From Streptomyces poriferorum (GTDB lineage: Bacteria; Actinomycetota; Actinomycetes; Streptomycetales; Streptomycetaceae), in NCBI RefSeq assembly GCF_019399235.1, contig NZ_JAELVH010000019.1:1-41269 (forward strand): a stretch of DNA of 41,269 nucleotides. The letters are read 5' to 3'. The notes below the pieces were generated by a model. That model searched no databases. It saw nothing but the letters and a program-made list of their open reading frames with translations, and had not been told where the DNA came from. Both the position numbers and the translations under genes were made by a program. Positions 16,819 to 26,137 of the stretch are shown piece after piece (position 1 is the first letter of the stretch; every line of letters starts with the position of its first letter).

Positions 16819-18690
16819 ATGTCAGCGACACAGAAGAACCGCGCGTCCCGGCGGGTGCTCGCCGCCGCAGCCGGTCTGGCCACCGTCGGCGCGCTGGTCG
16901 CCGCCATGCCGGCCGGCGCCCAGGGCCACGGTCACGGAAAGGGCCACGGCCACCACACGCCCGCCCGGACCGTCGACGTGCAACTGCTGTCCTTCAATGA
17001 CCTGCACGGCAACCTGGAGCCGCCGTCCGGCTCGGCCGGCACGGTCAACGAGAAGCAGGCCGACGGCACGGTGAAGGCCGTCCCGGCCGGCGGCGTGGAG
17101 TACCTCGCCTCGTCGCTGCGTGCCGCGCGCAAGGGCCACCCTTACTCCATCACCGCGGCCGGCGGCGACATGGTCGGGGCGAGCCCGCTGCTGTCGGGTC
17201 TCTTCCACGACGAGCCGACCATCGAGGCGCTCAACAAGATCGACCTCGATGTGACGACCGTCGGCAACCACGAGTTCGACGAGGGCGCCACCGAGCTGGC
17301 CCGCCTCCAGAACGGCGGCTGCCACCCGGTCGAGGGGTGCTACGAGCAGGGCAAGAAGTTCAAGGGCGCCGACTTCCCTTACCTGGCCGCCAATGTGACG
17401 GACGAGAAGACCGGCAAGCCGATCCTCAAGCCGTACACGGTGTGGAAGAAGAACGGCGTCAAGATCGGCTTCATCGGGGTGACCCTGGAGGGCACGCCGA
17501 ACATCGTGACGGCCAACGGCGTCAAGGGCCTGAAGTTCCACGACGAGATCGAGACGGTCAACAAGTACGCCAAGGAGCTGGACCGGCAGGGCGTGAAGTC
17601 CATCGTCACGCTGATCCACGAGGGCGGTGCCCCGGCCTCGTCCTCGTACAACTACGACTGCGACAGCCCGGCCGCGGGTGACGGCATCTCCGGGCCGATC
17701 ACCGAGATCGCCAAGGGCATCTCGCCGAAGGTCGACGCGCTGGTCACGGGCCACACCCACCAGGCGTACGTGTGCACGATCCCGGACCCGGCGGGCAACC
17801 CGCGCCTGGTCACCTCGGCCTCGTCGTTCGGCAAGCTGTACACGGACACGACGCTGACGTACGACCGCCGCACCAAGGACATCGTGCGCACCGCGGTGAA
17901 GGGATCCGGCTCCGCCAAGTCCTCGCAGCACCACCGCCCCGCGCCCGCGAACCCGGTCTCGGCGAACCACGTCGTCACCCGGGACCAGGCCAAGGCCACC
18001 GACATGACGGCCCTGATCGCCCGCTGGAACACCCTCGCGGCGCCGATCGCGAGCCGGCCGCAGGGCTTCATCTCCGCCGACATCAACGGCCGCGGTGCCA
18101 CGTCCCCCGAGAAGCCGCTCGGCAACCTGATCGCCGACGCGCAGCTGGAGGGCCTGGCGCCGGCGGACAAGGGCGGGGCGGTCGTCGCGTTCATGAACCC
18201 GGGTGGCATCCGTGCCGACCTGGTGTACAAAGCGTCGGGCAGCGAGGGCGACGGTGTGGTGACGTACGGGGAGTCGTTCACCGTGCAGCCGTTCACCAAC
18301 ATGATGAACGTCGTCGACCTGACCGGCGCTCAGCTGGTCTCCGCGCTCCAGCAGCAGGTCAGCGGCTCGAACGAGGCCAGCCCGAAGATCCTTCAGGTGT
18401 CGAAGGGCCTGACCTACACCCTGGACATGACGAAGTCCGGTGCGGCCCGCGTGGTCACGGGCACGATCAAGCTGAACGGTGAGGCGATCGATCCGGCCAA
18501 GTCCTACCGGGTCGCGATGAACGAGTTCCTGGCGGGCGGCGGCGACGGCTTCGCGGCCCTCGGTGCGGGCACCAACAAGCTGGTCGGCGCCTCCGACCTG
18601 GACCTGTTCAACGCCTACCTGGCCGCGCACTCCACGGCCGCCGCGCCGCTGGACCCGCCGGCGACGGACCGGATCACGATCGTCCAGTAG
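16819..18690 (+). CDS. Secreted bifunctional 5'-nucleotidase/metallophosphoesterase (UshA/NT5E type)
   Basis: A 623-aa secreted enzyme that should release phosphate from nucleotides outside the cell. The signal peptide spans residues 1-34 (RR, hydrophobic core, cleavage near PAGA-QG) and is followed by a His/Gly-rich stretch that may bind metal. The metallophosphoesterase domain has FNDLHGNLEP (residue 59 on), GGDMVGASP, VGNHEFDEG and VTGHTHQAY. The C-terminal nucleotidase domain has GNLIADAQLEG, MNPGGIRADL, YGESFTVQPFTNMM and GGGDGFAAL. AAGGGG lies just before the ATG. A TAGGCT at 16750-16755 may be the -10. A good terminator follows. It fits the phosphate-scavenging theme, but I see no clear PHO box. 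Confidence 0.95.
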   Translation: MSATQKNRASRRVLAAAAGLATVGALVAAMPAGAQGHGHGKGHGHHTPARTVDVQLLSFNDLHGNLEPPSGSAGTVNEKQADGTVKAVPAGGVEYLASSLRAARKGHPYSITAAGGDMVGASPLLSGLFHDEPTIEALNKIDLDVTTVGNHEFDEGATELARLQNGGCHPVEGCYEQGKKFKGADFPYLAANVTDEKTGKPILKPYTVWKKNGVKIGFIGVTLEGTPNIVTANGVKGLKFHDEIETVNKYAKELDRQGVKSIVTLIHEGGAPASSSYNYDCDSPAAGDGISGPITEIAKGISPKVDALVTGHTHQAYVCTIPDPAGNPRLVTSASSFGKLYTDTTLTYDRRTKDIVRTAVKGSGSAKSSQHHRPAPANPVSANHVVTRDQAKATDMTALIARWNTLAAPIASRPQGFISADINGRGATSPEKPLGNLIADAQLEGLAPADKGGAVVAFMNPGGIRADLVYKASGSEGDGVVTYGESFTVQPFTNMMNVVDLTGAQLVSALQQQVSGSNEASPKILQVSKGLTYTLDMTKSGAARVVTGTIKLNGEAIDPAKSYRVAMNEFLAGGGDGFAALGAGTNKLVGASDLDLFNAYLAAHSTAAAPLDPPATDRITIVQ

Positions 18691-18711
18691 TTCCGGCGTA
18701 CGACACCGACA

Positions 18712-18751
18712 GGATGCGCGGGCGGGGGCGGAGGCCCCGGCCCGCGCATCC
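18712..18751 (+). terminator. Terminator after the 5'-nucleotidase gene
   Basis: GGATGCGCGGGC (18712-18723) pairs with the complementary arm ending at 18751 through a G/C-rich loop, 21 nt past the stop, and is followed by GTCTTT. Confidence 0.85.
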
Positions 18752-18870
18752 GTCTTTCCCGCGCCGCACCCGAGGCGTACGCCCTGTTCCGTGTGTGATG
18801 TGTACGGGTCATAATCCGGGGGCTGATCCCAGGCTGGCTGACCCCACACGGCACCCGGAGGCGTTCCCGT

Positions 18871-19764
18871 ATGAGCCCGTACACCGCGAACCGCAGACAC
18901 TTCCTGGCCGGAGCGCTGGCCGTTTCCGCCACGGCTCTCGTCGGTGCGGCGCCCGCGCGCGCCGAGGCCCGGCGGGCACTCACGGTGCGGGACTGGATGA
19001 GCGGCATCGCGAACGCCACCGCGCTCCAGCGCCTGACGATTCCCGGTTCGCACGACTCCGGCGCCCGCTACGGCGGGCCCTGGACCGAGTGCCAGAACAC
19101 GACGATCGCGGAGCAGCTGAACAGCGGGGTGCGCTTTCTCGACGTGCGGTGCCGGATCACCGGTGGCTCGTTCGCGATCCATCACGGCGCCTCGTACCAG
19201 AACCTGATGTTCGGCGATGTCCTCGGCGCCTGCTGGGACTTCCTCGCCCAGCACCCCACCGAGACCGTGCTGATGCGGGTCAAGCAGGAGTACTCGGAGG
19301 AGAGCGACACCGCGTTCCGGGCGGTCTTCGACGACTACCTCGACAACCGGGGCTGGCGCCCGCTGTTCCGCATCGACTCCGCGCTGCCGACGCTGGGCGG
19401 GGCGCGCGGCAAGGTGGTGCTGCTCGCCGACAACGGCGGTCTGCCCGGCGTGCGGTACGCCGATCCGGGGCTCTTCGACATCCAGGACGACTACATGGCG
19501 GAGCCGTTCGCCAAGTACCCGAAGATCGAGGCCCAGTTCCGCAAGGCGGCCGAGCAGCCCGGCAAGCTCTTCATGAACTACGTGAGCACCGCCGCCCTGT
19601 TGCCGCCCCGCTGGAACGCGGACCGGCTCAACCCCCAGGTCCACTCGTTCCTCGACTCCTCGGGGGCGGCCGGCTGGACCGGCCTCGGCATCGTCCCGCT
19701 GGACTTCCCGGCGACCCGGTCGGGGCTGGTGGAGTCGCTGATCCGGCACAATCCGAATGGCTGA
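18871..19764 (+). CDS. Secreted phosphatidylinositol-specific phospholipase C (Tat substrate)
   Basis: A 297-aa PI-PLC X-domain enzyme that cleaves phosphatidylinositol. The signal peptide has a twin-arginine motif NRRHFLAG (residues 7-14) and an AxA site near residues 28-31, so Tat export is likely. The catalytic His pair is visible: His61 in TIPGSHDSG and His104/105 in AIHHGASYQ. RFLDVRCR and LMRVKQEY are further family motifs. Length matches bacterial PI-PLCs. GGAGG lies 10 nt before the ATG. It may follow the nucleotidase in a phosphate or lipid scavenging role but has its own leader after a terminator. Confidence 0.94.
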   Translation: MSPYTANRRHFLAGALAVSATALVGAAPARAEARRALTVRDWMSGIANATALQRLTIPGSHDSGARYGGPWTECQNTTIAEQLNSGVRFLDVRCRITGGSFAIHHGASYQNLMFGDVLGACWDFLAQHPTETVLMRVKQEYSEESDTAFRAVFDDYLDNRGWRPLFRIDSALPTLGGARGKVVLLADNGGLPGVRYADPGLFDIQDDYMAEPFAKYPKIEAQFRKAAEQPGKLFMNYVSTAALLPPRWNADRLNPQVHSFLDSSGAAGWTGLGIVPLDFPATRSGLVESLIRHNPNG

Positions 19765-19766
19765 GC

Positions 19767-19999
19767 TCAGGGGGACCAGACATACGGCGTGGTCGTGGTG
19801 ACCTTGTGCAGGCCGAGACGGGTGAGGATCGGAGCGCTGTCGACCGGGGCGTCGACGTACAGGCAGGGGACGTCGCGCGCGGCGGCGAGTTGGGCTCGGT
19901 GGGCGCCATGACCCGGTAACTGCCTCTCCCGCGCCATTCCTTGAGCGTTGACCCGCCCCGGAGCCCGGCGAAGTCGATGCCGCCCTCGAATGCCGTGAC
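19767..19999 (-). pseudogene. Frameshifted C-terminal remnant of a GNAT acetyltransferase
   Basis: On the minus strand one frame gives FEGGIDFAGLRGGSTLKEWR, then GRGSYRVMA (about 19999-19905), the acetyl-CoA-binding strand and loop of a GNAT. A +/-1 shift near 19903 then gives AHRAQLAAARDVPCLYVDAP and ILTRLGLHKVTTTTPYVWSP before a stop at 19767. The two pieces are consecutive in intact family members, so this is a broken gene with the N-terminal half lost. It lies tail to tail with the PI-PLC gene, stops 2 nt apart. Confidence 0.75.
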
Positions 20000-20035
20000 T
20001 CCGCGGCGCGAAGCGGAGCGGCGGGAAGGCCCCGT

Positions 20036-20833
20036 TCACAGGGTCACCAGGAACTCCCGTACCGCCCGCGCGAACCCCTTCGGGTCCTGGAGCTGGACGA
20101 AGTGGTCCGTCTCCAGGGTGACGAGCGAGGTGCGGGGGCGCAGTGACGCCATCGAGGCGGCCTGCTCGGCGGGCAGCGCCTGGCTGGTGCGGCCGTTGAT
20201 CACCAGCGCGGGGCAGTCGCTCGCGAGCCACTGCGCCCAGTGGTCGCCGTGCACCTGCCGCTCGGAGTCGAGTGTGTCCTGCGGGTGGAACGGCAGCCGC
20301 CAGCCGTCGCCGTCCGGCAGCGGTCTCAGCAAGGGCCCCACCATCGGGCCCACCGGACCGCAGGCGGCGATCAGTTGTTCCCGGGTGGGCGCGGTGTACG
20401 GGAAGCCCGTGAGGAAGGCCAGCGGGCCGGGGTCCTGGTGCGGCAGGGCGACCGGGGAGTCGGTGTTGACGAGGGCGGTGACCGCGGCGGGCCGGGCGGC
20501 CGCGAGGTACAGCGCGTTGATGCCGCCGAGCGAGTGCCCGAGGGCGACGACCGGGCCGGTGCCGAGATGGTCGAGCAGGGCGGTCAGATCGGAGACGTAG
20601 CCCTCCCTGCCGTAGTCGTCCGCCCGGTCGGAGTCGCCGTGGCCGCGCTGGTCGGGGGCGATGACCCGCCACTCGGGGCCGAGCTCGACGGCCAGGTCGT
20701 CGAAGGAGGAGCCCTCGGAGAGATGGCCGTGCAGGGCGAGGAGCGGGCGGCCGGTTGCGGGGCCGTGGTCGAGGTAGGAGATGCGGCGGCCGTCGATGGT
20801 CAGTTCACGTCGTGATGCGGTCTGCTGTGTCAT
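20036..20833 (-). CDS. Alpha/beta-fold hydrolase
   Basis: A 265-aa cytoplasmic hydrolase. The oxyanion/HG strand is LLALHGHLSEGSSFDDL (about residues 32-48), then the conserved DQRGHGDSDR, and the nucleophile elbow GHSLGG with Ser near residue 99. The general-base His is in LETDHFVQLQDPKGF and the acid probably in LVINGRTS. No secretion signal is present. Substrate is unknown. The divergent TetR gene is its likely regulator. ATG 20833 is preceded by TACAGT with a 7-nt gap (20841-20846) and has no Shine-Dalgarno sequence. Confidence 0.9.
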   Translation of the reverse strand: MTQQTASRRELTIDGRRISYLDHGPATGRPLLALHGHLSEGSSFDDLAVELGPEWRVIAPDQRGHGDSDRADDYGREGYVSDLTALLDHLGTGPVVALGHSLGGINALYLAAARPAAVTALVNTDSPVALPHQDPGPLAFLTGFPYTAPTREQLIAACGPVGPMVGPLLRPLPDGDGWRLPFHPQDTLDSERQVHGDHWAQWLASDCPALVINGRTSQALPAEQAASMASLRPRTSLVTLETDHFVQLQDPKGFARAVREFLVTL

Positions 20834-20844
20834 GAAGGCGACTG

Positions 20845-20910
20845 TACGTGTGTATAGATCGCCCGCGCAATACGTGTGTATAGATCGCTTGCCCCAGATC
20901 GCTTGTCCCA
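20845..20910. repeat. Nested direct repeats in the hydrolase-TetR divergent promoter
   Basis: An exact 18-bp direct repeat, TACGTGTGTATAGATCGC, occurs at 20845-20862 and 20871-20888 (26-nt period). A 14-bp repeat, AGATCGCTTG(C/T)CCC, follows at 20883-20896 and 20897-20910. The repeats lie between the two start codons and include TATACA-type hexamers. They are likely TetR operators, or duplicated promoter DNA. Confidence 0.75.
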
Positions 20911-20922
20911 GTGGCGGAGCCG

Positions 20923-20928
20923 TACGAT
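20923..20928 (+). promoter_or_regulatory. -10 hexamer of the TetR gene (leaderless)
   Basis: TACGAT, 7 nt before the ATG at 20936, with no ribosome-binding sequence. Confidence 0.55.
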
Positions 20929-20935
20929 CCCGGGC

Positions 20936-21511
20936 ATGGGAAACCGCGAGGACCTGCTGGCCGGAGCGAGGCGCTGCCTGGAGGAGAAGGGCTATCTCCG
21001 CACCACCGTGCGCGACATCGCCACCGCCTCCCGGGTCTCGATGGCGGCGATCGGCTACCACTTCGGTTCCCGCGAGGCCCTGCTCAACCAGGCGCTGTTC
21101 GCGGCCATCGACGAGTGGGGCCGGCGGACCGGCGGGGACCTCGGGGCGGGAGACGGTACGGCCGCCGAGCGGTACGAGGCCCTGTGGACGCGCGAGATCG
21201 CCTCCTACCGCACCGACCGCTGGCTGTGGGTCGCCTCGGTGGAGGCCTTCGTCCACGCCCAGAGCGCCCCGGACCTGCTGGCCCTCCTGGCCGCCGGCCA
21301 GCGCGAAGGCCGCCGGGGGGTCGCGGCCCAGCTGACCGGGGTACCGGAGACGGAGGTCGCCGAGGCGGATGTGCGGGGGCTCGGTTCGGTACAGCTCGCG
21401 CTGATGAGCGGCGTGATGATCCAGTGGCTGACCGACCCGGAGCATGCCCCGGACGCCGCCGAGATCGCGGCGGGGCTGCGGGCGCTGGCTGGGCGGCTGG
21501 AGGGGGCGTAG
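20936..21511 (+). CDS. TetR-family transcriptional regulator
   Basis: A 191-aa TetR regulator. The HTH lies at about residues 10-50 (LEEKGYLRTTVRDIATASRV, then SMAAIGYHFGSREALLNQAL), and a helical ligand domain of the TetR_C type follows. ATG 20936 is selected because the HTH begins normally from it and TACGAT lies 7 nt upstream. It is divergent from the alpha/beta hydrolase, with shared direct repeats between them, so repression of the hydrolase and itself is the likely role. The ligand is unknown. Confidence 0.9.
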   Translation: MGNREDLLAGARRCLEEKGYLRTTVRDIATASRVSMAAIGYHFGSREALLNQALFAAIDEWGRRTGGDLGAGDGTAAERYEALWTREIASYRTDRWLWVASVEAFVHAQSAPDLLALLAAGQREGRRGVAAQLTGVPETEVAEADVRGLGSVQLALMSGVMIQWLTDPEHAPDAAEIAAGLRALAGRLEGA

Positions 21512-21519
21512 GGCCGCCA

Positions 21520-22947
21520 CTACCCCTGCGGAGGCTCCGGCGGCGGCTGCGGCGCTCCCGGGAGACGGATCACGGCTTCCGTGCCGCCGCCCGTCGCGGG
21601 ACGCAGGTCGATCCCGCCACCGGCCTGCTGGACCGTACGCGCCACGATCGACAGGCCGAGGCCCGAGCCGGGGAGCTGGCGGGCGGACGGGGAGCGCCAG
21701 AAGCGTTCGAAGACGTGCGGGAGCTCGTCGGCGGGGATGCCGGGGCCGTGGTCGCGGACCGACAGCTCGCCCCGGTGCAGGACCACGTCGATCGTGCCGC
21801 CGTGCGGGCTGAACTTCACCGCGTTGTCCAGGACGTTGACGACCGCCCGCTCCAGGGCGGCCGGTTCGGCCCGTACGTACCAGGGGGCCAGCTCCGCCGT
21901 GATGGTCAGCTCCGGGCCGCGCAGCCGGGCGCGGTCCAGGGCCGTGCGGGCGATGTCGTGGAGCGCGACCACCTGGAGCGGGCCGGGGTCGGCCGCGTCC
22001 GGGCGGGCCAGTTCCTGGAGGTCCCCGATCAGCGAGGCCAGCTCCGTCATCTGCGCCTTCACCGACGTCATCAGCGCCCGGCGGTCGTCCGGCGGGATGG
22101 CCCGGCCGGTCTCGTCGCTCCGGGCGAGGAGTTCGACATTGGTGCGGAGCGAGGTCAGCGGGGTGCGGAGTTCGTGGCCGGCGTCCGCGATGAGCTGCGC
22201 CTGACGGTCGCGGGAGGTGGCCAGCGACGCGGTCATCGAGTTGAACGAGCGGGAGAGCCGGGCGATCTCGTCCTCGCCCTCCACCGGGATGCGGACCGTC
22301 AGGTCCTCGGTACGGGCGACGTGCTCGACCGCCTCGGTGAGCTCGTCGACGGGGCGCAGACCGGAACGGGCCACCCAGAGCCCGGCGGCGCCGGCGCCGA
22401 TGACGCCGATGCCGGATACGAGGAGGAGGACCCAGGCGAGGGTGGTGAGGGGCTTGTCGATCTCGCTCATCGGACGGGCGATGGAGACGCCGAGGTCGGT
22501 ACGCGGCTGGCCGGGCCCGCGTGAAGCCGTCACCGAGTAGGTGAAGACGCGCATCTTCACTCCGTCGGCATCGGACTCCGTATGCAGTGCGCCGGGCTGT
22601 TTGTGATCGACCACCGCCAGGTCGGCATCGGTCACCGGGAGCTCGGCTGCGTCGGGGGCGATGCAGACCGTTCCCTGGGCGTCGATGAGCTGGACGGTGA
22701 GGCCGGTGTAGGGCGAGGGCGGCAGCTTCCGGGTGTTGCTGCAGTACTGGTACAGCTCGTTCAGATAGTCGATGTCGACCGTGGCGGCCCGCAGCGACGT
22801 GTCCTGCTGATGCTCCAGCTGCGCCTTCGTCACGAACCAGCACGCCACCGCCACCGCCGCCACCGCCACCGCCACCGCGGTGGCGACCAGCAGTGCCAGC
22901 CGGGAGCGCAGGGGCAGGGCGCGGATCCGCCGGAGCGGGCCGGTCAT
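21520..22947 (-). CDS. cssS: Sensor histidine kinase (MprB/CssS-like)
   Basis: A 475-aa membrane kinase. TM1 spans about residues 16-38, an extracytoplasmic sensor domain about 41-165 (with Cys69 and Cys95), and TM2 about 168-192. A HAMP domain follows ([20 protein letters not shown]). The H-box [13 protein letters not shown] has His258; the N box is [10 protein letters not shown] boxes are DHGPGIP and GSGLGLSIV. It overlaps the regulator gene by 4 nt. The locus order kinase-regulator-HtrA-like protease matches mycobacterial MprAB-PepD and, from memory, the S. lividans CssRS secretion-stress system; the symbol rests on that synteny. Confidence 0.88.
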   Translation of the reverse strand: MTGPLRRIRALPLRSRLALLVATAVAVAVAAVAVACWFVTKAQLEHQQDTSLRAATVDIDYLNELYQYCSNTRKLPPSPYTGLTVQLIDAQGTVCIAPDAAELPVTDADLAVVDHKQPGALHTESDADGVKMRVFTYSVTASRGPGQPRTDLGVSIARPMSEIDKPLTTLAWVLLLVSGIGVIGAGAAGLWVARSGLRPVDELTEAVEHVARTEDLTVRIPVEGEDEIARLSRSFNSMTASLATSRDRQAQLIADAGHELRTPLTSLRTNVELLARSDETGRAIPPDDRRALMTSVKAQMTELASLIGDLQELARPDAADPGPLQVVALHDIARTALDRARLRGPELTITAELAPWYVRAEPAALERAVVNVLDNAVKFSPHGGTIDVVLHRGELSVRDHGPGIPADELPHVFERFWRSPSARQLPGSGLGLSIVARTVQQAGGGIDLRPATGGGTEAVIRLPGAPQPPPEPPQG

Positions 22948-23672
22948 CCCTCGCCCCCGCCCGACCGCAGCGCGTATCCCACGCCACGGACCGTGTGGAC
23001 CAGGCGGGGTTCGCCGCCCGCCTCCGTCTTGCGGCGCAGGTACATCACGTACACGTCCAGGGAGTTGGAGCTCGGTTCGAAGTCGAAGCCCCAGACCGCC
23101 TTGAGGATCTGCTCACGGGTCAGTACCTGGCGCGGGTGCGCCAGGAACATCTCCAGGAGGGTGAACTCGGTGCGGGTCAGTTCCACGTGGCGGGTGCCGC
23201 GCATGACCTCGCGGGTCGCGAGGTCCATGCGCAGGTCGGCGAAGGCCAGGACGTTGTCGTCGGGGACGGGGCCCGCCGCGGCCGCGTACGAACTGCGGCG
23301 CAGCAGGGCCCGGATGCGGGCGAAGAGCTCGTCCAGCTCGAAGGGCTTGACCAGGTAGTCGTCGGCGCCCGCGTCGAGCCCGGTGACGCGGTCGCCGACG
23401 GTGTCACGGGCGGTGAGCATCAGGATGGGCGTGGTGGTGCCCGTGGCGCGGATGCGGCGGGCTGCGGTCAGCCCGTCCATCCGCGGCATCTGGATGTCGA
23501 GGACGATGAGGTCGGGGTCGTACGACTCCGCCTTCGTGAGGGCGTCGAGTCCGTCGACGGCGACCTCGGTCCCGTACCCCTCGAACGCGAGGCTGCGCTG
23601 CAGGGCCTCGCGGACGGCGGGCTCGTCGTCGACGATCAGGATGCGCTGCGGATCGTCTTCGGCGGGGCTCAT
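22944..23672 (-). CDS. cssR: OmpR-family response regulator (MprA/CssR-like)
   Basis: A 242-aa regulator. The receiver has Asp15/Asp16, phosphoacceptor Asp59 in [13 protein letters not shown], Thr87 and Lys109 (YLVKPF). The C-terminal winged helix has [40 protein letters not shown] and [15 protein letters not shown] lies about 12 nt before the ATG. It is translated first and coupled to the kinase. Its likely targets include the adjacent HtrA-like gene. The symbol is inferred from synteny. Confidence 0.9.
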   Translation of the reverse strand: MSPAEDDPQRILIVDDEPAVREALQRSLAFEGYGTEVAVDGLDALTKAESYDPDLIVLDIQMPRMDGLTAARRIRATGTTTPILMLTARDTVGDRVTGLDAGADDYLVKPFELDELFARIRALLRRSSYAAAAGPVPDDNVLAFADLRMDLATREVMRGTRHVELTRTEFTLLEMFLAHPRQVLTREQILKAVWGFDFEPSSNSLDVYVMYLRRKTEAGGEPRLVHTVRGVGYALRSGGGEG

Positions 23673-23766
23673 CGCTGCTTCGTCCTCTTTCGTTCCGTAC
23701 GGGGCCCGGGCGCACCGCTGGTTTCTCAGCCTCGCACGGCCGTGGCGCGGCGTCGCGCGGCGCGGC

Positions 23767-24924
23767 TCAGGAGCTGTCGCCGGCCCGCAGCGTGTCGAGG
23801 TCGGCCTTGAGGGTGTTCACCGGGATGGCGAAGCCGAGACCGACGCTGCCCGCACTGGAGCCGCTGGAACCGCTCGACGAACTGGCCGAGTACATGGCCG
23901 AGTTGATGCCGATGATCTCGCCGTTCATGTTGATCAGGGCGCCACCGGAGTTGCCCGGGTTCAGCGAGGCGTCGGTCTGGATGGCCTTGTACGTGGTGGT
24001 GGAGTCGCCGGTGTCGCCGTTGAACTGCTGTCCGCCGAACTCGAACGGCCACTGCTGCCCGCCGCCCTGTCCCTGACCCTGTCCCTGACCTTGTCCCTGG
24101 CTGCTGTCGGAGCCGCTGTCGCTGTCCTTGGCGACCGTGACATCGCGGTCGAGTGCGGACACGATGCCGCTGGTGACCGTGCCGGTGAGGCCCTCGGGCG
24201 AGCCGATCGCGACGACCTGGTCGCCGACGGCGACCTGGGAGGAGTCGCCCAGGGTGGCCGTCTTCAGGCCGCTCGCGCCCTGGAGCTTGATCAGCGCGAG
24301 GTCCTTGTCGGCGTCGGTGCCGACGATGTCGGCGTTGTACGTCTTGCCGGTGCTCAGCGTGACCTTGATGGACGAGGCACCCGCGATGACGTGGTTGTTG
24401 GTGACGATCTCGCCGTCCGACGTGATGACCACGCCGGAACCGGTGGACTGGCCCGAGGCCGACGTCGCGCCGATCTCGACGATCGTCGGCGAGAGCGCCG
24501 CGGCGACGCCGGAGACGGTGCCCTTGTTGCTCTGCGAGACGGTGGTGCCGGGGATGACGCTGCCGGCCGTACCGCCGGTGCCGTTGTCGGTGAGCTGCCC
24601 GATCACGGTGGCGGTGCCGCCGCCGACGATCGCGGCCGCGATGGCCACCGCCGCGAGGAGCGCGACGGGCCGGCGGGCCCGGCGGCGGGGCGCGGACGGT
24701 TCGGGTGCCGCCTGCGGCAGCCCGGGGAAGCCGTCTCCGCCGTGGCCGGCGCCACCGGAGCCGGCGGTGCCAGGGGCGGGCCACACGGTGGTGCCGGGGC
24801 CCATGGCGACCGGCTGGACCGGCTGGACGGGCTGGTATGACGGCGGCGGCGGGTAGGCCGCGTCTCCGTTGCCGTACGAGGGGTACATCGGGTACTCGCC
24901 GCTCGGGCGCTGGGTCTCTGTCAT
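23767..24924 (-). CDS. HtrA-like membrane-anchored serine protease without PDZ domain
   Basis: A 385-aa S1C protease. A Pro/Tyr/Gly-rich cytoplasmic N-terminus of about 80 residues and an Arg cluster precede one transmembrane helix (about 86-104). The catalytic triad is His178 (NNHVIAGA), Asp208 (DKDLALIKL) and Ser326 (NPGNSGGAL). The protein stops 20-odd residues after [15 protein letters not shown], so the PDZ domain of usual HtrA/PepD proteins is absent. A Gly/Gln/Ser repeat insertion (about 268-291) lies before the active-site Ser. It is probably a quality-control protease at the outer membrane face, regulated by the neighbouring two-component system. The stop is 95 nt from the regulator start. 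Confidence 0.93.
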   Translation of the reverse strand: MTETQRPSGEYPMYPSYGNGDAAYPPPPSYQPVQPVQPVAMGPGTTVWPAPGTAGSGGAGHGGDGFPGLPQAAPEPSAPRRRARRPVALLAAVAIAAAIVGGGTATVIGQLTDNGTGGTAGSVIPGTTVSQSNKGTVSGVAAALSPTIVEIGATSASGQSTGSGVVITSDGEIVTNNHVIAGASSIKVTLSTGKTYNADIVGTDADKDLALIKLQGASGLKTATLGDSSQVAVGDQVVAIGSPEGLTGTVTSGIVSALDRDVTVAKDSDSGSDSSQGQGQGQGQGQGGGQQWPFEFGGQQFNGDTGDSTTTYKAIQTDASLNPGNSGGALINMNGEIIGINSAMYSASSSSGSSGSSAGSVGLGFAIPVNTLKADLDTLRAGDSS

Positions 24925-25059
24925 GTCTACGAGAGTGTCCAGCGAACATGAGAGGACCCTGAGTGCCCGCTGAGAAGCCCGGCAGAACCTCGTATGCCCG
25001 ATATAAAGGTCCGTGCTCCGAGGTCCTGCAAGGATCCTCAGCTGAGGCCCTGCTGCGCC

Positions 25060-26067
25060 TCAGCGCACGGTGATGACCAACTTGCCCGTGGTGCGGCCCG
25101 TCTCCCCCAGGGCGTGGGCCCGGGCACCTTCGGCGAGAGGGAAGGTGCCGGAGACGTGGGCGCGGAGCCTGTCCCGGCCGACGAGTTCGGCGACGGCGCG
25201 CATTCCGGCGTGGTCGTGCTCGACGAGCAGAACGACAGCGCGGACCTGTGCCTTCTCCGCTGCGGCCCGGGTGTCCTTGCTGCTCGGCAGCAGGGAGACG
25301 AGGACGCCGCCGGGGCGCAGTACGCCCACGGAACGGGTGGCGGTCTCCCCGCCGAGGGTGTCCAGGACGATGTCGTAGGGCTCCTCCGCGTCGGTGAAGT
25401 CCTCGGAGCGGTAGTCGATGCAGGCATCCGCACCGAGCTCGCGCAGGAAGTCGTGCTTGGGCGCACTCGCCGTCCCGGTCACGTGAGCACCGCGCTCCTT
25501 GGCGATCTGTACGGCGAGATGGCCGACACCGCCGGCCGCGGCGTGGATCAGCACCCGCTGCCCGGCCCGGAGGTCCGCGGTCTCGACGAGGGCCTGCCAG
25601 GCGGTGAGCGCTGCCAGCGGCAGAGCGGCCGCCTGGACGTGGTCGATGCCGGCGGGCTTGGCGGCGAAGGCGCGGGTGGGGCCGGTCACGTACTCGGCGT
25701 GGGAGCCGGCTCCGTACGGGTAGGGCAGCATGCCGAACACCTCGTCACCGGGCCGGAAGAGGGTGACGCCGAAGCCGGTCTCCACCACGGTGCCGGAGAC
25801 GTCCCAGCCGAGGGTCTGTGGCGGGGGCGGCAGGAAGACACTCATGGCGCGGTGCTTGAAGTCCGTGGGGTTGAGGCCGGCCGCGTGCACGGCGACGAGG
25901 ATCTCCCCGGGACCGGGCGCGGGCCGCGGGAGCTCGGTCAGCCGCAGGACCTCGGGGCCGCCGAGGGCCGTCTGATGCAGGGCGAGCATCACCGGTGCAC
26001 CCTTTGGGGCAGCCGGGTCCGCGGAGTCCTGGGGGACGAGGGTTTGAGGAGTGTCCGTCGAAGTCAT
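25060..26067 (-). CDS. NADP-dependent quinone oxidoreductase/alcohol dehydrogenase family protein (MDR)
   Basis: A 335-aa medium-chain reductase without zinc ligands. The GroES-like domain is N-terminal (PAPGPGEILVAVHAAGLNPTD, about residues 47-67), and the Rossmann motif AAGGVGHLAVQIAKERGAHV starts near residue 170. The DNA-level neighbourhood is a divergent GlxA-type regulator with a 70-bp shared promoter. ATG 26067 has CAGGAT 6 nt upstream (26074-26079) and no clear ribosome-binding site; M-L-A-L-H further in is another possible start that would remove a 26-residue leader. Probable substrates are enones or quinones. Confidence 0.9.
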   Translation of the reverse strand: MTSTDTPQTLVPQDSADPAAPKGAPVMLALHQTALGGPEVLRLTELPRPAPGPGEILVAVHAAGLNPTDFKHRAMSVFLPPPPQTLGWDVSGTVVETGFGVTLFRPGDEVFGMLPYPYGAGSHAEYVTGPTRAFAAKPAGIDHVQAAALPLAALTAWQALVETADLRAGQRVLIHAAAGGVGHLAVQIAKERGAHVTGTASAPKHDFLRELGADACIDYRSEDFTDAEEPYDIVLDTLGGETATRSVGVLRPGGVLVSLLPSSKDTRAAAEKAQVRAVVLLVEHDHAGMRAVAELVGRDRLRAHVSGTFPLAEGARAHALGETGRTTGKLVITVR

Positions 26068-26125
26068 GTGTCGATCCTGGCCCGTACGGTGCGGCCCGGG
26101 CGATGGCAAGAAGGTCATCCTCCGA

Positions 26126-26131
26126 TACATT
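26126..26131 (+). promoter_or_regulatory. -10 hexamer of the GlxA-type regulator gene (leaderless)
   Basis: TACATT, 6 nt before the ATG at 26138, with no Shine-Dalgarno sequence. It supports that start and hence the repetitive N-terminal tail. Confidence 0.5.
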
Positions 26132-26137
26132 CCTGCC

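Noticed and set aside
16822..19749. A 975-residue minus-strand open frame under the 5'-nucleotidase and PI-PLC
   Set aside because: It is antisense to two genes with full catalytic motifs, and its composition is the Arg/Gly/Val pattern of a bias artefact.
20036..22987. One very long minus-strand frame joining the kinase region, the TetR region and the hydrolase
   Set aside because: Only the last 265 residues are a real hydrolase. The upstream part is out of frame with the true kinase and antisense to TetR.
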